DNA from: Ruminococcus sp. UBA4383
GTDB taxonomy: Bacteria; Bacillota; Clostridia; Oscillospirales; Ruminococcaceae
Direction: 5' to 3'
DNA: 6,992 nucleotides
Assembly (NCBI GenBank): GCA_002389995.1
Contig: DGRR01000177.1
Coordinates: 1 to 6,992 of the forward strand
Positions 1-4,128 of the stretch are shown here, piece after piece. The position numbers were made by a program, and so were the translations under genes. The notes under the pieces are model-generated. The model worked only from the letters and a program-made list of their open reading frames with translations, did not search any database and was not told the origin of the DNA. How positions within the stretch are numbered: the first letter of the stretch is position 1; each line of letters opens with the position of its first letter.

Positions 1-54
1 TCAAGGTTCAAAAGGCGCAAATTGACGATTTCAAATGGTGGTGTGTATGAATAA
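1..54 (+). CDS. 3' end of an unidentified upstream gene (partial)
   Basis: The first bases appear to be the coding tail of a gene that starts outside the window. Frame 1 is open from base 1 to a TAA at 52-54 and ends in the residues SNGGVYE. Frame 3 is also open, to a TGA at 48-50, and ends in KWWCV. Only one can be real and this short stretch does not decide between them. Either choice overlaps the flippase start at 47, by 8 nt or by 4 nt (ATGA). Such overlaps are typical of translationally coupled genes, so the flippase is probably a downstream member of a polysaccharide operon. No product can be named from 17 residues. Confidence 0.4.
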   Translation, partial: SRFKRRKLTISNGGVYE

Positions 55-1474
55 ATATAAACTTCTCGCCCTGAATACTATCATATTCACAATAGGCAGT
101 TTCGGGTCAAAGATAATCTCCCTTCTGCTGAATAATCTTTATACAAAATATATAAGTCCCGCAGAACTTTTTACCAAATCCCTGCTTGAAACACTCGCAC
201 TCTTTCTCATACCCGTTTTCAGCTTTTCGATAACAGAAGCGGTCGTAAGGTATGGTCTTGACAGGAGATACAGCAAAAAGGAAGTGTTCACAACAGCTAT
301 AACGCTTAATATAATAGGTATTATGCCCATATTCTTCACAGTTCCGTTTATAAGGTGCATACCGTATTTCAGGCATATAGAGGGATATACCGCACTTCTT
401 ATGATATATATAATTACATCTTCGGCAAGGGCATTGTGTTCGCAGTTTGTAAGGGCAAGGGGAATGGTAAAGCTGTTTTCTCTTGACGGAATACTCGCAA
501 CGCTTACATTGCTGATATTCAATATAATATTCATAACCCGTCACGGAATGGGTGTAAGGGGCTTTATGATTTCGACAATATTATCGGATTTATGCTCGGC
601 ACTGTTTTTGTTTTTCAGTGCAGGACTTAAAAAATTCTATAACGGAAAATATTTCAACAAAAAACTCAGCAGGAGTATGCTCCGTTTTACAATTCCGCTG
701 ATACCCACAACTGTTATGTGGACTTTCACGGGATTTTCAGACCAGATATTCATTGGAAACATGAAAAGCGACAAATTATTTTTAGGAGAAGATGCTGCAG
801 GAATTTATGCAGCCGCCTCGAAAATTCCCAACCTCATATCAATGCTTTCAACAATATTTTTTCAGTCATGGAATATGTCAGCCATAACAGAAAATGATTC
901 CGCAGACAGAAATATATTTTATGCAAAAGTATATTCAGCCTATGAATCAATATTGTTTATCGGCTCGGCAGGGCTTCTCCTCTTTGTTAAGCCCATATCC
1001 GCAATACTTATAAATTACAGCGTATTCCCTGAATACAGAATGGCATATATCTATACACCGCTTCTGATAGCGGCGGCGGTATATACCTGCTTTGACCTTT
1101 TTCTTGCAAGCATATACACCGCCACCAAACATACAAAAAATGCATTTTTTTCAATTCTCATAGTCTGTATAATGAATATAATATTGAATTTAAAGCTTAT
1201 TCCGCTGATTGGAATACAGGGAGCGGCACTTGCAACGTTTTTAAGTTATCTGCTCTGCTACTGGATAAGGATAATTGATGCAAGATATTATGTACCATTT
1301 AAATTTTCGGCATCAAGAAATATATTCAATACCTGTGCGTTGCTGCTGATGTGTGCGGCTGTGATATTCCGTCCGTTTGGATATATAATATGGGAGATAA
1401 TTCTTTTCATGCTTATTTTCCTGAAAAATTATCGTCCTCTGGTTATGATGTGCAGGAAACTCATAAAGAGATAA
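47..1474 (+). CDS. Polysaccharide/oligosaccharide flippase, MOP (Wzx/MATE-like) superfamily
   Basis: This is a predicted integral membrane transporter of 475 residues, the usual size for Wzx-type lipid-linked oligosaccharide flippases. These move undecaprenyl-linked repeat units across the cytoplasmic membrane for capsule, exopolysaccharide or teichoic-acid-like polymers. About 12-14 hydrophobic helices are visible, roughly at residues 6-30, 44-66, 80-104, 112-132, 142-164, 170-192, 212-234, 302-326, 335-358, 366-384, 388-408 and 426-460. The N-terminal NTIIFTIGSFGSK and the mid-protein stretch GIYAAASKIPNLISML resemble the family pattern, and basic residues cluster in the cytoplasmic loops and at the C-terminus (CRKLIKR). 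I chose the ATG at 47 over the in-frame ATG at 35. A GGTGGTG Shine-Dalgarno-like run (37-43) sits just upstream of 47, whereas nothing suitable precedes 35. Start 47 also overlaps the stop of the upstream frame. The exported substrate cannot be told from this gene alone. A lipid II-type or other MOP exporter is the main alternative. Confidence 0.88.
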   Translation: MNKYKLLALNTIIFTIGSFGSKIISLLLNNLYTKYISPAELFTKSLLETLALFLIPVFSFSITEAVVRYGLDRRYSKKEVFTTAITLNIIGIMPIFFTVPFIRCIPYFRHIEGYTALLMIYIITSSARALCSQFVRARGMVKLFSLDGILATLTLLIFNIIFITRHGMGVRGFMISTILSDLCSALFLFFSAGLKKFYNGKYFNKKLSRSMLRFTIPLIPTTVMWTFTGFSDQIFIGNMKSDKLFLGEDAAGIYAAASKIPNLISMLSTIFFQSWNMSAITENDSADRNIFYAKVYSAYESILFIGSAGLLLFVKPISAILINYSVFPEYRMAYIYTPLLIAAAVYTCFDLFLASIYTATKHTKNAFFSILIVCIMNIILNLKLIPLIGIQGAALATFLSYLLCYWIRIIDARYYVPFKFSASRNIFNTCALLLMCAAVIFRPFGYIIWEIILFMLIFLKNYRPLVMMCRKLIKR

Positions 1475-1478
1475 AAAA

Positions 1479-1500
1479 ATCCTCCGATTTTTCGGAGGAT
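1479..1500. terminator. Stem-loop after the flippase gene
   Basis: A 9-bp perfect stem (ATCCTCCGA / TCGGAGGAT) with a TTTT loop begins 5 bases after the flippase stop codon. On the plus strand the following sequence is AT-rich but not a clean T run. On the minus strand the stem is followed by seven Ts. It probably serves in both directions between the convergent flippase and tRNA-Arg genes. Confidence 0.75.
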
Positions 1501-1515
1501 ATATTATTATAAAAT

Positions 1516-1543
1516 AAAGCCCGACAGTTATCTGTCGGGCTTT
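1516..1543. terminator. Bidirectional terminator, tRNA-Arg and flippase
   Basis: A 12-bp stem with core AAGCCCGACAG / CTGTCGGGCTT and a TTAT loop lies 4 bases past the 3' end of tRNA-Arg. In the minus direction the stem ends in GGGC and runs into TTTATTTTA, which is a good intrinsic terminator tail. In the plus direction a short T run also follows, giving the flippase a second stop signal. Confidence 0.85.
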
Positions 1544-1547
1544 TCAG

Positions 1548-1621
1548 CGTGCCTGGAGGGATTCGAACCCCCGACCTATTGGTTCGTAGCCAATCACTCT
1601 ATCCAGCTGAGCTACAAGCAC
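1548..1621 (-). tRNA. tRNA-Arg (anticodon ACG)
   Basis: Read on the minus strand this 74-nt segment folds into a complete cloverleaf. The acceptor stem is GTGCTTG / CAGGCAC with one G-U pair. The D arm is GCTC/GAGT, the anticodon stem ATTGG / CCAAT has loop CTACGAA, the variable loop is AGGTC, and the T arm is GGGGG / CCCTC with loop TTCGAAT. The anticodon ACG (first base normally deaminated to inosine) reads CGU, CGC and CGA arginine codons. The discriminator base is G. CCA is not encoded (CTG follows), so it must be added after transcription. Confidence 0.97.
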
Positions 1622-1637
1622 ATTAACAACATATACA

Positions 1638-1666
1638 AGTATATCATCTTGAAAGCGAAAAGTCAA
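1638..1666 (-). promoter_or_regulatory. Promoter of tRNA-Arg
   Basis: On the minus strand a TTGACT -35 box (1661-1666) and a TATACT -10 box (1638-1643) are separated by exactly 17 bp. A TGN extended -10 element is present. The predicted transcription start near 1631 leaves a leader of about 10 nt before the tRNA. Upstream, A/T tracts between 1667 and 1740 could act as UP elements. Confidence 0.85.
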
Positions 1667-1753
1667 GTGTTTTTTGAAAATTTGTGATAAAATGCATTTT
1701 TTTCGATAATTTTCTGCGTTTTTTATTAAAAACATAGAAACTGAAATTTCCTC
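1667..1753. other. Divergent A/T-tract intergenic region between tRNA-Arg and tRNA-Lys
   Basis: This stretch separates the -35 boxes of the two divergent tRNA promoters. It has no credible ORF; the minus-strand frame crossing it reads through the tRNA. It contains repeated T and A tracts (for example around 1670-1676, 1697-1703 and 1719-1724). Such tracts can bend DNA or act as UP elements for strong stable-RNA promoters. That role is inferred from composition and position only. Confidence 0.5.
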
Positions 1754-1782
1754 TTGACATTTCCAAAATCATGTGATATAAT
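1754..1782 (+). promoter_or_regulatory. Perfect-consensus promoter of tRNA-Lys
   Basis: A TTGACA -35 box (1754-1759), a 17-bp spacer and a TATAAT -10 box (1777-1782) match the sigma-A consensus at all 12 positions. A TGA extended -10 element lies at 1774-1776. Transcription should start near 1789, giving a leader of about 32 nt. The -10 box lies inside a 14-bp perfect palindrome (1775-1788). Confidence 0.93.
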
Positions 1783-1790
1783 TATATCTG

Positions 1791-1816
1791 TTGTGAGACG
1801 CAAGGCTGAATCACAA
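1791..1816 (+). other. Small inverted repeat in the tRNA-Lys leader
   Basis: TTGTGA at 1791-1796 and TCACAA at 1811-1816 can form a 6-bp stem with a 14-nt loop. It lies between the predicted transcription start and the mature 5' end of tRNA-Lys. It may help present the precursor to RNase P, or it may be chance. Confidence 0.35.
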
Positions 1817-1820
1817 AAAT

Positions 1821-1893
1821 GAGACACTAGCTCAGTCGGTAGAGCATACGCCTTTTAAGCGTAGGGTCGAGGGTTCGAATCCCTCGTGTCTCA
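1821..1893 (+). tRNA. tRNA-Lys (anticodon TTT)
   Basis: This 73-nt cloverleaf has acceptor stem GAGACAC / GTGTCTC, D arm GCTC/GAGC, anticodon stem TACGC / GCGTA with loop CTTTTAA, variable loop GGGTC, and T arm GAGGG / CCCTC with loop TTCGAAT. The anticodon TTT reads AAA and AAG lysine codons. The discriminator base is A and the following bases are TCA, so the mature CCA is not encoded. It is a single-gene transcription unit with its own promoter and terminator. Confidence 0.97.
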
Positions 1894-1905
1894 TCATCAT
1901 TGATT

Positions 1906-1940
1906 AGGGAGTCCGATTCTTCGGGCTTCTTTTTCTTTCT
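1906..1940 (+). terminator. Terminator of tRNA-Lys
   Basis: The core stem AGTCCGA (1910-1916) pairs with TCGGGCT (1921-1927) around a TTCT loop. Weaker pairs extend it outward. A T-rich tail (TTCTTTTTCTTTCT) follows, and the whole sits 13 nt after the tRNA. Confidence 0.8.
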
Positions 1941-1947
1941 GACAAAT

Positions 1948-1977
1948 AATAAAGCCGCCCATATGGACGGCTTTATT
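1948..1977 (-). terminator. Terminator of the DUF2798-like gene (bidirectional)
   Basis: A 10-bp stem AATAAAGCCG (1948-1957) / CGGCTTTATT (1968-1977), with one inner mismatch and a CC-ATAT-GG apex, starts directly after the minus-strand stop codon. On the minus strand the GC-rich part is followed by TTTATTATTTG. It also backs up termination of the convergent tRNA-Lys transcript. Confidence 0.82.
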
Positions 1978-2544
1978 TTATGCGGTCTGTTTTTCTGATG
2001 ATGTGTTTCGTACAAATAAAGCTTTGAATATAGTCCTTACAAGCGGCTGAATGAAGAAAAGCTGAGAGAAAAATGCAAAGGGGAAATTATAACATACAAG
2101 CTTTATCCAGTTGGCAAGGAGTGTAAATATACTGAAATCCTGTATTCCATACGGATAATAGAGTATTGCCGCAATAAAACTCATTGCAGGACACATTATT
2201 CCCACTGTCGCACATATGATAGCTGTTTCAAAGAGTACGGGGTGAGTTTCATGGGGATTGAATACTTTGCAGGCAAGTCTGAATGAAAGCGGACTTCCCA
2301 CTGTTATTTCAAGAGTGTATGCAAAGAAAAATTCCGTTATCACTACTGCCCATATGGGGACAGCTTTTCCCATTACAGATACACCGCCCATTTTATTTAT
2401 GGCTGAAATAACTCCCTGTGCGCCTGTCATCTGCATGAACATATTTCCGTTGATTACATAAAGGCTGTAAAAAACATAGGCATGAACCGTTATAATAACG
2501 GTGATGAGTGCGAACATCATTCGCTGAAACTGATTTTTTGGCAT
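1978..2544 (-). CDS. DUF2798-like four-helix membrane protein
   Basis: This 188-residue protein has four hydrophobic segments, at about 10-32, 62-82, 104-128 and 145-168. The layout resembles two copies of the DUF2798 unit: an N-terminal MPKNQFQ followed by a helix, a linker with LSFRLACKVFNP, then a second half with CPAMSFIAAIL, NFPFAF and FIQPLVRTIFKALF. Members are uncharacterised cytoplasmic-membrane proteins, and no catalytic residues or transport motif are evident. The start is the ATG at 2542-2544, six nt after a strong AGGAGG (2551-2556). The reading frame stays open upstream to an ATG at 2688, but that codon lies within the promoter -10 region and cannot be on the mRNA. A second in-frame ATG at 2575-2577 sits inside the leader hairpin and lacks a ribosome binding site. 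It has its own promoter and an unusual structured leader. Its role is unknown. Confidence 0.82.
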   Translation of the reverse strand: MPKNQFQRMMFALITVIITVHAYVFYSLYVINGNMFMQMTGAQGVISAINKMGGVSVMGKAVPIWAVVITEFFFAYTLEITVGSPLSFRLACKVFNPHETHPVLFETAIICATVGIMCPAMSFIAAILYYPYGIQDFSIFTLLANWIKLVCYNFPFAFFSQLFFIQPLVRTIFKALFVRNTSSEKQTA

Positions 2545-2550
2545 AAAATT

Positions 2551-2556
2551 CCTCCT
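2551..2556 (-). promoter_or_regulatory. Start-deciding ribosome binding site (AGGAGG)
   Basis: AGGAGG on the minus strand lies 6 nt before the ATG at 2544 and fixes the start of the DUF2798-like protein 48 codons inside the longest open frame. It sits directly downstream of the leader hairpin, separated only by GCGTGTC, so folding of the leader could influence its accessibility. Confidence 0.9.
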
Positions 2557-2559
2557 GAC

Positions 2560-2659
2560 ACGCAAAAAAACACGCATCGCCGTGTGAATACAATTACAGA
2601 AACAAAACGTTCCGTAATCAGATTTACTCACCACAGGGCGATACGTGTGTCGTTTGCGT
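2560..2659 (-). promoter_or_regulatory. Structured leader with terminator-like hairpin (putative attenuator)
   Basis: The predicted 5' untranslated region on the minus strand forms one long hairpin. Its core is a 12-bp stem pairing 2637-2648 with 2570-2581, with one G-U pair. A run of seven Us (2570-2564) follows at once, the form of an intrinsic terminator lying before the start codon. Inside the core a GTGGTGA / TCACAC helix with a bulge and an apical ATTAC/GTAAT helix can extend it. Outside, ACGCAAA (2659-2653) pairs with TTTGCGT (2566-2560) across a small internal loop. No T-box consensus, leader peptide with repeated codons, or riboswitch class I know was recognised. Attenuation is inferred. 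A plain stabilising 5' hairpin or a bidirectional stem is possible. Confidence 0.6.
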
Positions 2660-2678
2660 TTTTTATTATTACCTGAAT

Positions 2679-2707
2679 ATTTTACCATAATGCAGATAAA
2701 AAGTCAA
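2679..2707 (-). promoter_or_regulatory. Promoter of the DUF2798-like gene
   Basis: On the minus strand TTGACT (2702-2707) and TAAAAT (2679-2684) are 17 bp apart, with a TGG extended -10. The start site is expected near 2672, giving a leader of about 128 nt before the ATG at 2544. Confidence 0.82.
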
Positions 2708-2758
2708 TTATTCAATTCAACGTTTTTCATAGTCATGGTAAAAAATATTTTTATGCAA

Positions 2759-3061
2759 TTATATAGAAACTGAAAGATATGCAAGTGCCTTGCTGTATAT
2801 GTCATCAGGCTTTACATGGTCGGAAATCAGCATTTCCGCAAAGTCCACGGCATCTTCAATATTGCATGAAAAATCGGGTATGCTTTCAGATTTCCCCGTT
2901 ATGAAATCGACAGCTTCTATTCCGTATGTAACAGTTTCGTTTCCGTAGAGGTTTATTTTGCCTGCCGTCACCTTGTAAGCGACTTTATTCACGCCGTATA
3001 TTTCCATATATATGGTTTTATCTTTTACTTCACCTTTATTTCTGCGGATAAGACCGAACAT
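2759..3061 (-). CDS. Small DUF6514-like protein
   Basis: This soluble, acidic-tailed protein of 100 residues has no signal peptide or membrane segment. After a short basic N-terminus (MFGLIRRNKGEVK) comes a beta-rich stretch (about residues 16-58) including VTYGIEAVDF. A helical C-terminal half (about 66-98) follows, with NIEDAVDFAEMLISDHVKPDDI. This order, a strand pair with YGI then a helix with a P-x-x-I/L turn, resembles the small DUF6514 family common in Ruminococcus-type Clostridia; the assignment is from memory of the pattern only. Function is unknown. The start is supported by AAAGGAGA (3069-3076) seven nt before the ATG. It lies 121 bp downstream of the alarmone synthetase on the same strand. 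It has its own extended -10 promoter, but no clear terminator separates the two genes, so read-through is possible. No strong terminator is visible after its stop codon either. Confidence 0.72.
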   Translation of the reverse strand: MFGLIRRNKGEVKDKTIYMEIYGVNKVAYKVTAGKINLYGNETVTYGIEAVDFITGKSESIPDFSCNIEDAVDFAEMLISDHVKPDDIYSKALAYLSVSI

Positions 3062-3086
3062 AAAAACATCTCCTTTTGATTTTATC

Positions 3087-3122
3087 TGATATAATTATAT
3101 CACAGGCATAAATTATTTAAAA
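3087..3122 (-). promoter_or_regulatory. Extended -10 promoter of the DUF6514-like gene, with palindrome
   Basis: On the minus strand TGTGATATAAT gives a perfect TATAAT -10 box (3094-3099) with a TG extension. At the -35 distance (3117-3122) only TTTTAA is found, so the extended -10 probably carries recognition. The -10 box lies within a 16-bp perfect palindrome (3087-3102). A 17-base stretch here (3088-3104) is identical to the tRNA-Lys promoter sequence at 1772-1788. Confidence 0.7.
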
Positions 3123-3182
3123 GAGAATTTTTTGTCGTTTTTCGGTTTTTTAAAGGGAATTATGGCATATACGGACGGAAAG

Positions 3183-3875
3183 TCATTCAAGGTCATTAAT
3201 CTGCATGAAAATTTTCTGCATCTGAACATCTGTCTGAGCTATGCGGTCAGCACATTCTTTAAGTTCATCGGATATTTCCTGCGGAATTTCGGCAGTAGTT
3301 TTATATTTAAGCTGATGTTCGAGGCTTGCCCAGAAATCCATAGCGATAGTTCTTATCTGAATTTCAACGGGAGCGTAATATTTTTTTGATGAGAGGTAGA
3401 CGGGTACGTTTATAATAAGGTGATAGCTTCTGTAACCGCTTGGTTTAGGGTTTTTGATATAGTCTTTTTGTTTGATGACAGTGAAGTCGTCACGGCGGCT
3501 GAGGATATTGACGATATAGTAAATATCGGATATATAGTAGCAGGTAACTCTTATTCCCGCAATATCGAGGAGATTTTTTCTTGCGGCTTCGGGGGTTATG
3601 GGGAGGTTTTTCTTTCTGAGTTTTCCTATTATGGATTCTGCGGATTTGAGGCGGCTTTCGATATTGTGTATGGGATTTCTGCTGAATTTTATATTAAATT
3701 CTTCGGCAAGGATATCGAGGTATGTACGCACAACTTTTATGGCTGAATCATACAGGTGAGTAAGCTGCATGAATTTCATAAAGAGTACGGCAAACTGATT
3801 TCTTTGTTCTTCGTTTTTGTTTACGACAGCAGGGAGGTCACCTATGTTGTCGATTATAAATTCCATTTCACTCAT
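3183..3875 (-). CDS. relQ: RelQ-type small (p)ppGpp synthetase
   Basis: This cytoplasmic enzyme of 230 residues transfers pyrophosphate from ATP to GTP or GDP to make (p)ppGpp, the stringent-response alarmone. It has the RelA/SpoT nucleotidyltransferase domain but no HD hydrolase, TGS or ACT domain, which defines a small alarmone synthetase. Visible motifs are SRLKSAESIIGKL (74-86), DIAGIRV (104-110), the GYRSYHL loop (147-153), the EIQIRT catalytic strand (171-176) with its key glutamate E171, and FWASLEHQLKYK (181-192). A helical C-terminus (about 200-225) follows, as needed for tetramer formation in RelQ. The match to Bacillus RelQ/YjbM is strong across the catalytic core; about 35-40 extra residues at the N-terminus are the main difference. 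The start is the ATG at 3875, preceded by AAAGGGTGA. The frame stays open to 3980, but that part covers the promoter. Transcription is from its own promoter; no clear terminator follows. Confidence 0.93.
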   Translation of the reverse strand: MSEMEFIIDNIGDLPAVVNKNEEQRNQFAVLFMKFMQLTHLYDSAIKVVRTYLDILAEEFNIKFSRNPIHNIESRLKSAESIIGKLRKKNLPITPEAARKNLLDIAGIRVTCYYISDIYYIVNILSRRDDFTVIKQKDYIKNPKPSGYRSYHLIINVPVYLSSKKYYAPVEIQIRTIAMDFWASLEHQLKYKTTAEIPQEISDELKECADRIAQTDVQMQKIFMQINDLE

Positions 3876-3906
3876 AACAGTCACCCTTTCGGAATAATAT
3901 GATAAC

Positions 3907-3934
3907 ATTATATCATAAATATAAAAAATGTCAA
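3907..3934 (-). promoter_or_regulatory. Promoter of the (p)ppGpp synthetase gene
   Basis: TTGACA (3929-3934) and TATAAT (3907-3912) on the minus strand are both perfect, with a 16-bp spacer and a TGA extended -10. Transcription should start near 3900, leaving a leader of about 25 nt. The promoter lies inside the longer open frame and so rules out the upstream start at 3980. A TGATA-N6-TATCA dyad (3900-3915) overlaps the -10 box. Confidence 0.9.
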
Positions 3935-4032
3935 TATCAGACAAAAAAATCACGCTCCGATTTATCACATAAAATTTCATGTAAATAACATACGAATAAT
4001 ATTATACAATAAAAAATATGAAAAAATTGCAG

Positions 4033-4069
4033 AAAAAAGTCCCCTCTGATGACGAATCAGGGGGGATTT
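4033..4069 (-). terminator. Terminator of the GH2 glycosidase gene
   Basis: A hairpin pairs 4040-4050 with 4056-4066 around a 5-nt loop (TCCCC-CTGAT type arms). On the minus strand there is one C-A mismatch in an otherwise GC-rich 11-bp stem, followed by TTTTTT (4038-4033). It lies about 60 nt after the glycosidase stop codon. The intervening 4070-4128 is AT-rich 3' untranslated sequence with nothing else recognised. Confidence 0.85.
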
Positions 4070-4128
4070 ATGCGAAAAAAATTAAAAGTTAAAATATTTT
4101 ATGATAACCGTATGAAATTTAAGTGAAA

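Noticed and set aside
35..46. Upstream ATG at 35 as the flippase start
   Set aside because: It has no Shine-Dalgarno sequence at a suitable distance. The ATG at 47 has one and overlaps the upstream stop, as expected for coupled genes.
107..544. Minus-strand open frames of 145 and 131 codons inside the flippase gene
   Set aside because: They are antisense shadows of a well-supported membrane transporter, have no ribosome binding site and look compositionally unlike real proteins.
1544..1735. Minus-strand open frame of 63 codons
   Set aside because: It reads straight through tRNA-Arg and its promoter; the RNA gene explains the region.
1827..2015. Minus-strand open frame of 62 codons
   Set aside because: It is antisense to tRNA-Lys and crosses two terminators.
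2545..2672. T-box or known metabolite riboswitch in the leader
   Set aside because: No T-box consensus and no conserved core of purine, SAM, THF, c-di-GMP, fluoride or ZTP riboswitches could be recognised by eye. Only the attenuator-like shape is supported.
2545..2688. 48-codon N-terminal extension of the DUF2798-like protein
   Set aside because: The upstream ATG overlaps the -10 box and the extension covers the leader hairpin. The strong AGGAGG site sits before the ATG at 2544.
3132..3746. Plus-strand open frames opposite the (p)ppGpp synthetase
   Set aside because: They are antisense to a gene with clear catalytic motifs and lack their own start signals.
3876..3980. 35-codon N-terminal extension of the (p)ppGpp synthetase
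   Set aside because: It overlaps a perfect TTGACA/TATAAT promoter, and AAAGGGTGA marks the start at 3875.
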